From Phycisphaeraceae bacterium (lineage in GTDB: Bacteria; Planctomycetota; Phycisphaerae; Phycisphaerales; Phycisphaeraceae): a stretch of 64,000 nt of DNA. The notes beneath the pieces were generated by a model. It worked only from the letters and a program-made list of their open reading frames with translations. It was not told where the DNA came from and did no database searches. Position 1 is the stretch's first letter. Each line of letters starts with the position of its first letter. The DNA lies in NCBI GenBank assembly GCA_028277745.1, contig JANQFR010000025.1:1-64000 (forward strand), written 5' to 3'. The position numbers and the translations under genes were made by a program. Shown here in pieces: positions 33,203-42,672 of the stretch.

Positions 33203-34693
33203 ATGGACGATAAAATAAAGGTGATGAACAGCATGACCGAGGCCCTTGGGCCCAGCGTTTCGGACCTTTCCTCCGAGTCTCAACCCGCCGTGCCGCCGCG
33301 TGAAAAAGTCAGCGGGGCCAGCAAGGTCAAATACTTCGTGCTCGACACCAACGTGCTGCTGCACAACGCGGCGTCGCTGTTCATGTTCGACGACAACGAG
33401 GTGGTGATCCCCTTCGCGGTGCTCGAGGAGCTCGACCGGTTCAAGAAGGAGAATGACGACGTGGGCCGCAACGCCCGCGAGGTCAGCCGGCAGCTCGACC
33501 GGCTCCGCGAAAAAGGCGCGCTCAAGGACGGCGTCAAGTGGAACGGCCACGGCGGGACCATCCGCGTCGAGTTCTCCAACGAGCAGCGGCCCGTCTGGCT
33601 TGCCGCCGACACCGCCGACAACCGCATCATCGGCGTCGCCTGGCACCTCCAGCAGAGCGGCAAGCACGCCGTGCTCATCACCAAGGACATCAACGTCCGC
33701 CTCAAGTCCGACGCCCTGGGCATCCCCGCCGAGGACTTCGAGGCCCAGAAGGTCGACTCCGACCGGCTCTACACCGGCCACGTCACCGTCGAGACCCCCG
33801 GCGAGATCATCGATTCGCTCTACGAAGAGAAACAACTCGAGGTCGCCGAGCTGGCGCCCTACCTCGTCCAGACCACGCCCGATGGCGAAGAGCAGGCCAT
33901 CGAGCTCCACGCCAACCAGTTCGTCCAGCTCCGCGACAACATGGACGACTCGCACACCGGCCTCGGCCGCCGGCTGGCGGACACCGATCACGTCATCCCC
34001 ATCCACGGCCCACGCAAGCCCACCTTCGGCATCATGGCCCGTAATGTCCTGCAGACCATGGCCCTCGACCTGCTGCTCGACGACGAGATCAAGCTCGCCT
34101 CCCTGCTCGGCTCGGCGGGCACCGGCAAGACCCTCCTCGCCATCGCCGCCGGCATGACCAAGGTCTTCACCGAACAACGCTACGACAAGCTCCTGGTCGC
34201 CCGGCCCATCATGCCCATGGGCCGCGACATCGGCTACCTGCCCGGCGACAAGGACGAAAAGCTCTCCGCATGGATGCAGCCGATCTTCGACAACCTCACC
34301 TACCTGCTCTCCACCCGCGGCGCCGGCACCCAGCACGCCGACTCCAAGCCCGTCGAGCAGCGCATCAACTCCATGATGAGCTCCGGCCAGCTCGTCCTCG
34401 AGCCGCTCACCTACATCCGCGGCCGGTCCATCCCCCACCAGTTCATGATCGTCGACGAGGCCCAGAACCTCACCCCCCACGAGGTCAAGACCATCGTCTC
34501 CCGCGTCGGCGAGGGCACCAAGATCGTCCTCACCGGCGACATCGGCCAGATCGATAACCCCTACCTCGACGCGTCCTCCAACGGCATGAGCTACATGATC
34601 GAACGCCTCAAGGGCCAAGCCCCCATCGGCCACATCACCCTGGCCAAGAGCGAACGCAGCGAGCTGGCGTCCATCGCCGCCGATCGGCTCTGA
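33203..34693 (+). CDS. PIN-PhoH ATPase/ribonuclease (PhoH2-like)
   Basis: A 496-residue fusion of an N-terminal PIN nuclease domain and a C-terminal PhoH ATPase. PIN: FVLDTNVLL with Asp48, VIPFAVLEELDRFK with Glu75/76, and LAADTADN and ITKDIN with Asp136/139 and Asp162. PhoH: Walker A GSAGTGKT (303-310), Walker B MIVDEAQNL and the sensor ILTGDIGQIDNPYLD. PhoH2 proteins unwind and cleave RNA, often in response to stress. Here the PIN acidic set looks complete. A family-typical antitoxin PhoAT is not seen upstream; instead the gene follows the methyltransferase. It ends at the start of a long inverted repeat. Confidence 0.92.
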   Translation: MDDKIKVMNSMTEALGPSVSDLSSESQPAVPPREKVSGASKVKYFVLDTNVLLHNAASLFMFDDNEVVIPFAVLEELDRFKKENDDVGRNAREVSRQLDRLREKGALKDGVKWNGHGGTIRVEFSNEQRPVWLAADTADNRIIGVAWHLQQSGKHAVLITKDINVRLKSDALGIPAEDFEAQKVDSDRLYTGHVTVETPGEIIDSLYEEKQLEVAELAPYLVQTTPDGEEQAIELHANQFVQLRDNMDDSHTGLGRRLADTDHVIPIHGPRKPTFGIMARNVLQTMALDLLLDDEIKLASLLGSAGTGKTLLAIAAGMTKVFTEQRYDKLLVARPIMPMGRDIGYLPGDKDEKLSAWMQPIFDNLTYLLSTRGAGTQHADSKPVEQRINSMMSSGQLVLEPLTYIRGRSIPHQFMIVDEAQNLTPHEVKTIVSRVGEGTKIVLTGDIGQIDNPYLDASSNGMSYMIERLKGQAPIGHITLAKSERSELASIAADRL

Positions 34694-35228
34694 ATGACGC
34701 AATAACGGAGGGTCGATGGCCGCGCAGCGCCCCGGGCGGGGTCGCGTGGACATCTGCGACACACGGTTCCTGCGTCATTCATATGTTTTCAGCCGCGACG
34801 CGGACCGGATCATGTGGTTTCCCTGATGTGGATGCCGCGCGTATCTGAGCAGGGTTCACATCGTCGGCCGAGGCGCAAAGAGAAATAAAAAATACCAGCC
34901 GCCGGCCAGCTAAAAGCTTGGACCGACGGCTGGAGGGGGGGGAGGGTGGTGGCGTACTTTTTCGGTCTATCTACTACGTCATCTATCTACTGCATCTTTT
35001 TACGACTATCTATCTACTAAACACGACATTCAGACAGAAACTTGGACACGCAATGTAAAAAAAGTCTAAGAAATGGGTGTAAACCAGGTCACGATGGCCG
35101 ATTCGCCGCTGAAATCACAGTTATTGACGATCGGATCGATAGCGGGGCGGTCGTCGCTGTCATGCAGAAACCACGCCCAACACGGAAATCACAACACCAT
35201 CAACACGCCGTTCAGCGCTGACTGGACA
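34694..35228. other. convergent intergenic region (535 bases) with repeats, no gene
   Basis: The region separates PIN-PhoH from pnkp, which read toward each other. It holds an 11-base inverted repeat (TGAATGACGCA at 34691-34701, TGCGTCATTCA at 34771-34781), starting at the PhoH stop codon. A hairpin at 34895-34933 (CCAGCCGCCGG / CCGACGGCTGG) is followed on the minus strand by an A/T tract and could terminate pnkp. Three copies of TCTATCTACT lie at 34966-35018. No convincing ORF is present; the 35073 frame overlaps pnkp. Confidence 0.6.
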
Positions 35229-37802
35229 CTAAAGCCGGGGGTCGACCGGCTCACTTTCCAGGGCCAGCACCGCAAACACGCACTCGTGAACCCGGCGCAG
35301 CGGCTCTCGACGAACGAACCGCTCCAGCGATTCAACGCCGAGGGCGAACTCACGCAGGGCGAGTGAACGCTTGCGGCCGAGGCCCCGGCTCCGCAGCCGC
35401 TCCAGATGCTCCGGACGGGCGTACTGCGGTCCATAGATGATCCGCAGGTATTCGCGCCCCCGGCACTTGACCGCCGGCTGGATCAACCCACGGCCGCCGC
35501 GGGCCACGAATTCGAGAGGCTTCACGACCATCCCCTCGCCGCCCTGCCCGGTGTAAGCCTCCCACCAGCGCACGCCCTCGGCCATGCTCCGCTCATCGGT
35601 GAGGTCAACCGTGAGGCAATCGGTGGCGATGATCGTTGCGTCGCAACCGCCCGCGAGGCGATGGCACTGTTGCATGTGCCAAGCGTGGTCCTGGCGGGTA
35701 TGCGCCTGCTTTTCGCTGGCGAGGAGATGGAACGGCGCCAGCCGCAGGTCATCAATCGAACCGACCGGCCAGCAGTACCGTTGATAGGCGGAGATGTAAT
35801 GGTCCACGTCGGCCGCCCGGCCCGTGTAGTCCTGAAGCAGGCCCGCCGCCTCGGGCGTCCGTTCGGCGGCCTTCTGCAACACCGCGGCCGCCTCGGCCAG
35901 GGCGTTTTTCCCCGCCGACCCCACGGCCGCATATTGCGTACGGAGCAGCTCCTGGGCCTTGGCCGACCATGGCATCAGCTCACAGTCCAGGCACAGCCAG
36001 TCCGTCTCCAGCTCGTCCCAGAGCCCGGCGTCCGTCGCCGCGGTCTGCAGCCGCTCCAGCAGGCGCTGTTCCCGTTCGCGGTCGTCGAAGAACCTCCGGC
36101 CGGTGCGGGTGTAGATGACGCCGACGCCGTCCTCGTCCACGCCGAAACGGGTGCGCGGGACGTCTGGATCGCGGCAGACGATAGCCACCGCGCGCGAGCC
36201 CATGTGTTTCTGCTGACAGACGACCCGGGCGACGCCCTGGTTGCGGTAATACGCGAAGGCCTCGCTCGGATGCTCCAGCAGCCCGTCCAACCGGCTGGTT
36301 TCGCAGGGCGACATGGTGGGCGGCAGATAGATGAGCCACTTGGGATTGGCGGCGAACCGGCTCATCACCTCGAGGGCGGCGGCCGCGTGGTGCTCCCGGA
36401 TGACGATCGACCGCTGGAGGCGGGTCTCGATGACCCGCTTGCCAAACACGTCCTCAAGGTCGAGCACGTCATCCAGCCGCTGCTGCGTGCTGAGCCGTCC
36501 ATCCTGCTCACGCTCTTGCAGGAACGGGCGCGCCGGCTCGGCGTAGACGTCGCTGGCTTGAACCGAGACCAGCTCACGCTCGGGGTAGCGCAGGGCGGTC
36601 AGCTTGCCGCCGAACACGCAGCCGGTGTCGATGTTGATGGTGTGGTTGACCCACTCCGCTTCGGGCACGGGCGTGTGCCCGTACACCACCGCGGCCCGGC
36701 CCCGGTAGGCGGCGGCCCAGTCGCAGCGGATCGGCAGCCCGAACTCGTCGGTCTCGCCGGTCGTCTCTCCGTAGAGGCAGAACTCGCGGACCTTCCCCGA
36801 CCCGCGGCCCTGCATCGACTCCTTCAGGCCCGCGTGGGCGACGACCAGGTTGCCGTCATCAAAGACATAGTGGCTCACCAGGCCGTCGATGAAATCGCGG
36901 ACCTGTTCGCGGAACGCGTCCGTCTCCGGCTCGAGCTGCTCCAGCGTCGCGTCCAGGCCGTGGGTGATCTGAACGTTGCGGCCGTTGAGCTTCCGCAGCA
37001 GCTTCACGTCGTGGTTGCCCGGCACGCACAGGCCCACGCCGTCCGCCGCCATGCTCATCGCCAGGCGCAGCACCCGGACGACGCCCGGTCCGCGATCGAC
37101 CAGGTCACCCACGAACACCGCCCGGCGGCCGGCGGGCGGGGTGACCGTGATCCCCAGCCCGTCCTCACGCTGATCATCCTCATTGAGCCGATAGCCGAGT
37201 TGCTTGAGAAGCGCGGCGCATTCGTCGTAGCAGCCGTGCACGTCGCCGATGATGTCGAACGGCCCGTGTTCGTCCTTGCGGTTGTTCCATAACGGCGCCC
37301 GCTCCACGACCGCGGCGTCCACGTCCTCCACGGACTTGAAGGTGTAGACGTACCGGAAGCCTTCACGCTTGAGCCCGCGCAGGCCCTGCTTCATCGCCTT
37401 GCGTTGGCCGCGGACGACGTGCGGCCCGAAGTCGCGGTCCGGCCGGGTCTGGTTGCGGTCGTGGCACACCTGCTCGGGGAGATCGAACACGAGGGCGACC
37501 GGCAGGACGTGGTGTTCGCGCGCGAGCAGGACCAGGCGCTTGCGGTCTTCCGGCCGGACATTCGTGGCGTCGATCGCCGTGAGCCGCCCAAGCGTCAGGC
37601 GCTTGCCCACGATCTCATACAACAGGTCGAACGCGGGGGCGGACGCGGCCTGATCGTTCTCATCGTCCGCGACCAGGCCGCGGCAGAAGTCCGACGACAC
37701 CACCTCGAACCGCCCGAAGTGTTTCCGGCCGAACGACGACTTGCCGGAGCCGGAGGCGCCGATGAACACCACCAATGAAAGCTCGGGGATCGTGACGGTC
37801 AT
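35229..37802 (-). CDS. pnkp: polynucleotide kinase-phosphatase-ligase Pnkp (RNA repair)
   Basis: An 857-residue three-domain RNA-repair enzyme. Kinase: P-loop GASGSGKS (15-22). Phosphatase: calcineurin-like, with GDVHG (186-190), GDLVDRGP (232-239), GNHD (262-265) and HAGL near 323. Ligase: nucleotidyl-transferase module with candidate Lys532 in CQQKHMGSRA. The protein heals 5' and 3' ends at RNA breaks and, with Hen1, seals them after 2'-O-methylation so the same toxin cannot cut again. It overlaps hen1 by four bases, as in known operons. The full length and all catalytic motifs are present, so it should be functional. Confidence 0.94.
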   Translation of the reverse strand: MTVTIPELSLVVFIGASGSGKSSFGRKHFGRFEVVSSDFCRGLVADDENDQAASAPAFDLLYEIVGKRLTLGRLTAIDATNVRPEDRKRLVLLAREHHVLPVALVFDLPEQVCHDRNQTRPDRDFGPHVVRGQRKAMKQGLRGLKREGFRYVYTFKSVEDVDAAVVERAPLWNNRKDEHGPFDIIGDVHGCYDECAALLKQLGYRLNEDDQREDGLGITVTPPAGRRAVFVGDLVDRGPGVVRVLRLAMSMAADGVGLCVPGNHDVKLLRKLNGRNVQITHGLDATLEQLEPETDAFREQVRDFIDGLVSHYVFDDGNLVVAHAGLKESMQGRGSGKVREFCLYGETTGETDEFGLPIRCDWAAAYRGRAAVVYGHTPVPEAEWVNHTINIDTGCVFGGKLTALRYPERELVSVQASDVYAEPARPFLQEREQDGRLSTQQRLDDVLDLEDVFGKRVIETRLQRSIVIREHHAAAALEVMSRFAANPKWLIYLPPTMSPCETSRLDGLLEHPSEAFAYYRNQGVARVVCQQKHMGSRAVAIVCRDPDVPRTRFGVDEDGVGVIYTRTGRRFFDDREREQRLLERLQTAATDAGLWDELETDWLCLDCELMPWSAKAQELLRTQYAAVGSAGKNALAEAAAVLQKAAERTPEAAGLLQDYTGRAADVDHYISAYQRYCWPVGSIDDLRLAPFHLLASEKQAHTRQDHAWHMQQCHRLAGGCDATIIATDCLTVDLTDERSMAEGVRWWEAYTGQGGEGMVVKPLEFVARGGRGLIQPAVKCRGREYLRIIYGPQYARPEHLERLRSRGLGRKRSLALREFALGVESLERFVRREPLRRVHECVFAVLALESEPVDPRL

Positions 37803-39238
37803 GGGGCTTCTCGCACGCCGGGGCGGTCCGCGTCAGGCCGGACCTCGAACACCGCCATCTGCGTGGGGCCGCCCACCTCGGGGTCTTCCGGCCCCACGGT
37901 CAGGAAGCGCACGCCGTAGCCGAACCGCTCACACACTTGGCCGGCCCACGCCTTGAACTGCTCGCGGGTCCACTCGAAGCGGTGGTCCCGGTGACGGTAT
38001 CGCCCGGCGGGCAGGGTCTCGAAGCGGACGTTGTATTCCACGTTGGGCGTGGTCAGCACCACGGCGCCGGGGCGGGCGAACTCGAACACGACGCGTTCCA
38101 GGGCCGCCAGGCGCGGCGGGTCGAGGTGCTCGATCACCTCGACCACGGCCGCGGCGTCGTAGCCCTGGATGCGGCGGTCCCGGTACATGAGCGAGCCGTG
38201 CATCAGCGTGATGCGCTCGCGCTGGGCGGCCGGGAGCCGGTCGAGCCGCAACCGGTCTTCCGCGGCGTCGAGCGACCGCAGCGACACGTCCAGGCCGACG
38301 ATAGCCTCGAACTGCTTTTCCTGCATCAGCCGACGCAACAACGCTCCCTGCGCGCAGCCCAGGTCAAGCACACGCCTGGCGCCGGAGGCTTTCAACGCCG
38401 CGATGACGGCCGCATGGCGTTGCTCGTGGAGGCTGATGCGCTCTTCGACCGTCTCTTCTTCCTTGTCATGCGCTTCGGCCTCGGCGTCCGGGTCGGACTC
38501 CTCATCAACCAGCCGCGACAGGGCTTCACGCGTGAGCCTGCTGGTGTAACGGAGATACCGATTCGTGATGAGCTGCTTCTCCGGGTGGCCCTTAAGCCAA
38601 CGCTCGCCCTTGCTGAGCAGCTTCTCCAGCTCGTCGCGGCCGACCCAGTAGTGTTTGTCGTTGTCGAGCACCGGGAGCAGCACATAAAGATGGCTCAGCG
38701 CATCCCGCAGCGTAACTTCGCCGCTGAGTTTCAAGTCGAAGTACGGGCTTTCGCCCCAGTCGGGACGGGTGTCGTCGAGCCCGTGCCGGGCCGCCTCGAT
38801 GCGGTAGCCCAGCGGCTCAAACAAACGCCGCAGCAGGTCCTCACCGCCGCGCCGGGCGGGGACGCAGGCGAGCCGGACCTCAAGCCGCAGAGGCCGGTCG
38901 ACGAGGCCCGGCTTGTCTCGGCACCGCCCGCCGAGGGCCGAGTTGAAGACACGGGCCAGCGCAACGCTCATGAACGATGAGGCCACGTAGGGGCGGTCAT
39001 TGACATACTGATCGAGCGAGAACCCCTCACCCTTGGGGCCGCGCCGATTCCTGACCAGCCCGATGGGGTCGACGTCGAGCAGGAGGGCGGCCGTGAATCG
39101 CGTGGAGCCGGCCTCGGGATAGAAGACGTGAGCCGCCCCGAAGGACAGATTGAAGGTCTGCACCTTGTCGGGGTGTTTGTGGAGGAGGTATCCGAGATCG
39201 GACGCCTCGGGCGTCGTGTTGGTGATCGTCAACAGCAT
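37799..39238 (-). CDS. hen1: Hen1 3'-terminal RNA 2'-O-methyltransferase (bacterial type)
   Basis: A 479-residue bacterial Hen1. The N-terminal half (residues ~1-245) is the domain that contacts Pnkp. The C-terminal methyltransferase domain has SAM motif LDLGCAQG (291-298) and metal-site residues in EVIEHLD (Glu367, Glu370, His371) plus His419 in RHRDHRFEW. It methylates the terminal ribose at the damaged 3' end before ligation, so the repaired site resists the toxin. The operon order is hen1-pnkp with a four-base overlap. The start at 39238 follows the conserved MLLTITNTTPEASDLGYLLH opening seen in this family. Confidence 0.94.
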   Translation of the reverse strand: MLLTITNTTPEASDLGYLLHKHPDKVQTFNLSFGAAHVFYPEAGSTRFTAALLLDVDPIGLVRNRRGPKGEGFSLDQYVNDRPYVASSFMSVALARVFNSALGGRCRDKPGLVDRPLRLEVRLACVPARRGGEDLLRRLFEPLGYRIEAARHGLDDTRPDWGESPYFDLKLSGEVTLRDALSHLYVLLPVLDNDKHYWVGRDELEKLLSKGERWLKGHPEKQLITNRYLRYTSRLTREALSRLVDEESDPDAEAEAHDKEEETVEERISLHEQRHAAVIAALKASGARRVLDLGCAQGALLRRLMQEKQFEAIVGLDVSLRSLDAAEDRLRLDRLPAAQRERITLMHGSLMYRDRRIQGYDAAAVVEVIEHLDPPRLAALERVVFEFARPGAVVLTTPNVEYNVRFETLPAGRYRHRDHRFEWTREQFKAWAGQVCERFGYGVRFLTVGPEDPEVGGPTQMAVFEVRPDADRPGVREAP

Positions 39239-39685
39239 GCCGGCCGGACCCGTTCATCGAAGCCGTGCATGGTCTTTGAAACGGGCCTGATCGGCAAACC
39301 GCAGAGAATAAAAAAGGAATGGCGCCAGTGATCTGGCGCCATCCCTGTCCTTCACCCTCACCCCAGCGCCCCCCTCGGACGCATCATTCCCCCCGAGCTT
39401 TCTCCCTCCATTTCCCGCACCCTCACCACACACGGCACGTCCGCGAGCCGCGTGTGCTGGCTGTCCGCCGCCGTCGGATCCACTCGACCACGGCAGACTC
39501 AAGAACTTTTAACAAGCGAGGCGCCAAACACCTCAACTTTTCGTCCCGACCCCCAGATTCCCGCAACCGAGCCGGTCCAGGCCGAGAATCCATCCTCCGG
39601 GCCATTCGGGCTAACCCGACGCGATGCGCACAACCTGGGCGCCTCAGGCGACCCTGTTTGCGGGTTTGCTGAAATCCTGCGCAGA
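39239..39685. other. 447-base gap between hen1 and the alpha-toroid gene
   Basis: No credible ORF. The region contains the hen1 upstream sequence (39239-39310) and the terminator-like hairpin at 39319-39342. The middle part (39343-39420) is pyrimidine-rich on the plus strand. An inverted repeat CACACGGC...GCCGCGTGTG lies around 39429-39456. A 5' leader or small RNA cannot be excluded. Confidence 0.5.
39319..39342 (-). terminator. hairpin with T-run on the minus strand
   Basis: ATGGCGCCAG-TGAT-CTGGCGCCAT, ten-base perfect arms. On the minus strand it continues as TCCTTTTTTATT, a clear intrinsic-terminator shape. It probably ends the transcript of the 39686-41698 gene. Confidence 0.75.
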
Positions 39686-41698
39686 TCACCCGCCATCGGC
39701 GGGGACATCCGCGGGCGTCGCCTCGGGCGCGGCGGGATCGGGAGGAGCGGGCGCGGGGGGCGCCTCGGCTTCATTCAGCCTCAACGTCGATTCCTGCAGT
39801 TCGACCAGCGCCAGCAACGCCATCGACGCCGCCGACACCGACAGCGCGTTGTCGAACAGCGCCAGACGCACGCCGTCCAACGCCTCGTCCAGGCTCCGCA
39901 CGTAGTAACAACTGGGCGGCGTCATCATGAGCTGGCTCACAAACCGGGCGGCGAGCGAGCAACTGAGCAGCCAGCCAAACGGCTGGCGGTCCCGGGCGAT
40001 CCCCGAATCACGCACCGCGACCGCGATGAACGCGAGCACCGACGCGGTGCGCCAGTCGGGGTTGGGCGCCGCGCCCGGCTCGCCGGCCTGCAGCACATAG
40101 CCGCCCAGCACGTCATCCGGCCCGAAGGCGGGCCGCTCCACCACCTGCTGCTCCAGCAACCGGTCCGCGATCGCCGCCATCCCCGCCTCGCGCTCGACCA
40201 CCCGCCGCATCGTCGGCTCGTCCATCGTCCCCGCCATCCAGCCCACCACCCGGCTGTGGGCCAGGGCCTGCCAGTACAGCGAGCCGATGTTGGGCCGCCG
40301 GGCGGTGGCGCTCCACACCCGGTCCAGCAACGCCAAGGCCGCGGCGCCCACCGCCGGGTCGCGCTCCAGTTCATAAGCGGACGCCAACGCGGCCGCGATC
40401 AGCGCGTGCGTGGTCAGGTTGGCGGCCGGGGCGTCGGGCGATTCGTCACGCCGGTACGCCCCATCCGCCTGACGCAGCGCCAGGAGCCGGCGGGTCAACG
40501 CGGCGCGCACCCCCGCGACGCGGCCGCCCTCGGCTTCCTGGGGCGCATCGACCAGCGTCAGCAGGATCAACGCCCCCGCCGCCGCGGACAACCCGCCCTC
40601 CGGCTGAGCGTCGGCCAGCGCCAGCGCGGTCGAGCGCGCCAACGTCCCGGGCACGCCGACGCCAACCTCCGCGCGGGCGGTCAGCATCTCGATCCGGGCG
40701 TGGCGCGCCATGGCGTAGCACGCGAGGGCGGCCTGCTCGGGCGGAGCGATCATCGGGGCGTACCGATTGGGCGAGGGCAGGAACGTGCCGCGCACCGCGC
40801 CGTCGCCCACAAAACGGCCGCGCAGGTGGGCCGCCAGGCGATCGGCCGTGGTCCGGACATCGGCGTCATCGGCGCCGTGAGGAGGGAGCAGGACGTTGCC
40901 GCGGATCAACCGGCGCGGCGGTTCGAGTGATGTCGAACGCACCACGTGGAACACTTGGAAACGCTGCAGCGCCACCCCTCCTGGCCGGCCGGCGTGGTTG
41001 AACGCCTCCGGGCCGTGCCCCGCGCCCGCCAGCGCGGCCGACACCTGGCTCGAAGGCGGCACGTTCCCCGCCAACGCCGTCGCCGGCCACACCACCCCGC
41101 CCAGGCGCGACCGGTCCGCCGCGGGCGCCCGCAAGCCGTGGTATCCCGGGGCGAACATGCCCAGCACCGCGCCGGGAGGAGCGTCGCGCCGCAGACGCAC
41201 CGGCTCCAGCCCGTAGCCCAGTTGGACCCCCACCCGTAACTGGTGGGCCACATCCGTCAACGTCGGCGGGCCGGCGTCCGGATCCAGCCGCCCCTCCAGA
41301 ACCGATTTGAACGCGGCTTCGCCCAGCGCCTGACGCACCTGATCGATCGCCGCGGCCGTCGCTTCGCGCAGCAACCCGGTGAGGTCCGTTGCCGGGCCGC
41401 CATCCGGGGCCATCACCGCCTCGACCTGTTCGCGATAAGCCTCGCCGGAGCCGACCGTCTTGCCGTTCATCCGCAGCGTCACCCGCACCCCGAAGAGCCC
41501 GGTCACCGGCATCGCCGGGGGAGGGACCTCGGCCGCATCGACCCCGCCGGCGTCCAGCCAGCCCCGCACCACGGCGTAGGCCCGCAGCCCGTCCGTCCAG
41601 TCCGCCCGCGGCGCCTCCTGGGCCGCCGCCCGGGGCGCCCCCACCGTGGCGGCCAGACACCACATCAGCCCCGCCAGGGCGTTGCCCCTACGCCACAT
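39686..41698 (-). CDS. exported protein with alpha/alpha-toroid-like repeats
   Basis: About 670 residues after choosing ATG 41698 (MWRRGNALAGLMWCLAATVG, APRAAA signal peptide). The first third is a beta-containing region with RVTLRMNGKTVGSGEAYREQ. From residue ~330 there are helical repeats typical of prenyltransferase/squalene-cyclase-like toroids (ALTRRLLALRQADGAYRRDE, then NLTTHALIAAALASAYELER). The C-terminus is a Pro/Ala-rich tail. The catalytic DxDD motif of cyclases is not seen, so it may be a structural or binding protein. Upstream DNA (41731-41778) is AT-rich, likely promoter. An ATG at 41749 is an alternative start. Function unknown. Confidence 0.68.
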   Translation of the reverse strand: MWRRGNALAGLMWCLAATVGAPRAAAQEAPRADWTDGLRAYAVVRGWLDAGGVDAAEVPPPAMPVTGLFGVRVTLRMNGKTVGSGEAYREQVEAVMAPDGGPATDLTGLLREATAAAIDQVRQALGEAAFKSVLEGRLDPDAGPPTLTDVAHQLRVGVQLGYGLEPVRLRRDAPPGAVLGMFAPGYHGLRAPAADRSRLGGVVWPATALAGNVPPSSQVSAALAGAGHGPEAFNHAGRPGGVALQRFQVFHVVRSTSLEPPRRLIRGNVLLPPHGADDADVRTTADRLAAHLRGRFVGDGAVRGTFLPSPNRYAPMIAPPEQAALACYAMARHARIEMLTARAEVGVGVPGTLARSTALALADAQPEGGLSAAAGALILLTLVDAPQEAEGGRVAGVRAALTRRLLALRQADGAYRRDESPDAPAANLTTHALIAAALASAYELERDPAVGAAALALLDRVWSATARRPNIGSLYWQALAHSRVVGWMAGTMDEPTMRRVVEREAGMAAIADRLLEQQVVERPAFGPDDVLGGYVLQAGEPGAAPNPDWRTASVLAFIAVAVRDSGIARDRQPFGWLLSCSLAARFVSQLMMTPPSCYYVRSLDEALDGVRLALFDNALSVSAASMALLALVELQESTLRLNEAEAPPAPAPPDPAAPEATPADVPADGG

Positions 41699-42206
41699 CC
41701 CGCGCCGCCGACCGCCCGCCGATCGAGATAGATTTGAACATAAATGCATATAAATAATAATTTTAGAGAAAATCAACCCGTTTCTGGACCAACGGCATGG
41801 CGGTTGTGTGACCTTGTGCGGAGGCGATGGGAGAGGGCCATGTTCACGACGATCTTCAATTTCGCCGCTCCGATTCACGCCCGCAAGCGCAAGGTGTTCA
41901 TTCTTGCGATCCTGACGTTTATCGCGTTGTGCTAGAAGCCGGATCATAGCAGACCCCGGCCTGCGGACGCTCTCAACCTCTACGATCGGTTTTGCCCCCG
42001 GACGCTTGGCTTTTTCAGTTCGGCCACGCCGCCCGGACGGGCGGCGGCGAAACGGCTTGGGCTTGCGTTTCGCGCCTTCCACCCGCGCTGAGCGCTTAAG
42101 CCGGGCGTGTCCATGTAAACGATCTTCTCACTATTTGCTAGCGCTTTGCTCATCCGACGGGCTTAGGTTCCTCCGACCCATTCCTCCCTTACATGGAGCC
42201 TTCGCC
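41699..42206. other. 508-base divergent intergenic region
   Basis: It lies between the divergent toroid-like gene and the lipoprotein gene. 41731-41778 is AT-rich and probably holds the minus-strand promoter. A short ORF at 41840-41935 is listed separately. CCATGTAA (42111-42118) and TTACATGG (42189-42196) form an inverted repeat reaching the lipoprotein ribosome site. Nothing else is recognised. Confidence 0.5.
41840..41935 (+). CDS. possible 31-residue membrane peptide
   Basis: ATG 41840 opens MFTTIFNFAAPIHARKRKVF and ends with a hydrophobic helix ILAILTFIALC. GGGAGAGGG lies five bases upstream. The charge pattern (basic loop then hydrophobic helix) is that of a small membrane peptide. There is no homology evidence, and it could be fortuitous. 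Confidence 0.3.
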   Translation: MFTTIFNFAAPIHARKRKVFILAILTFIALC

Positions 42207-42503
42207 ATGCGTCACCTGATCCTCTCGCTCATCGCCGTCGCCGCCCTGACCCTGACGGCTTGCGAAACCACTTCGAAGACCGACGACCACGCCGGCCATC
42301 ACGCGGCCGTCGACAAAGCCGGCTATGTGACCGCGGAGCACAAGGGCCAGCTCTACGTCGCGAAGAAGGGCACCGATGCCGCCGAGCAGCTTAAGAAGGA
42401 TGGCCACTTCGCCAAGCCGATCACCGCCATCGGCGCGCGGGTGAATGGGATGAAAGTCATGGCGCCGGATGAGGCTACCCTGCACGCTTACCTTGGCTGG
42501 TAA
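42207..42503 (+). CDS. small lipoprotein
   Basis: A 98-residue lipoprotein: signal peptide MRHLILSLIAVAALTLTAC with lipobox LTAC (Cys19), then a His-rich segment (DDHAGHHAAVDK) and a small domain GYVTAEHKGQLYVAKKGTDA that looks like a DUF-type alpha/beta fold with a later KPITAIGARVNGMKVMAPDE. GGAG sits eight bases before the ATG. The His-rich stretch could bind metal. The family is not recognised. Confidence 0.75.
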   Translation: MRHLILSLIAVAALTLTACETTSKTDDHAGHHAAVDKAGYVTAEHKGQLYVAKKGTDAAEQLKKDGHFAKPITAIGARVNGMKVMAPDEATLHAYLGW

Positions 42504-42672
42504 GCAAACCCACGGTTGGCGAACGTCAACACTGCGCATATGGATTGAACCGCATCCGCATGAGGCATAGTCCTCATCGTTACGCTGTTGCTACGGCTTC
42601 CCGGGTCCGTTAAGGTAAGAGGGCCGCGGGGGGAGCGGCATGTTTGTTTAACCGCTTCAGGGTTCAATTCCA

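Noticed and set aside
34960-35020. Possible CRISPR array from the repeated TCTATCTACT
   Set aside because: The repeats are only ten bases, spacers are 6-17 bases and irregular, and no cas genes are present.
35073-35366. 97-codon plus-strand frame at the end of pnkp
   Set aside because: Half of it overlaps pnkp antisense, and it has no motif or ribosome site.
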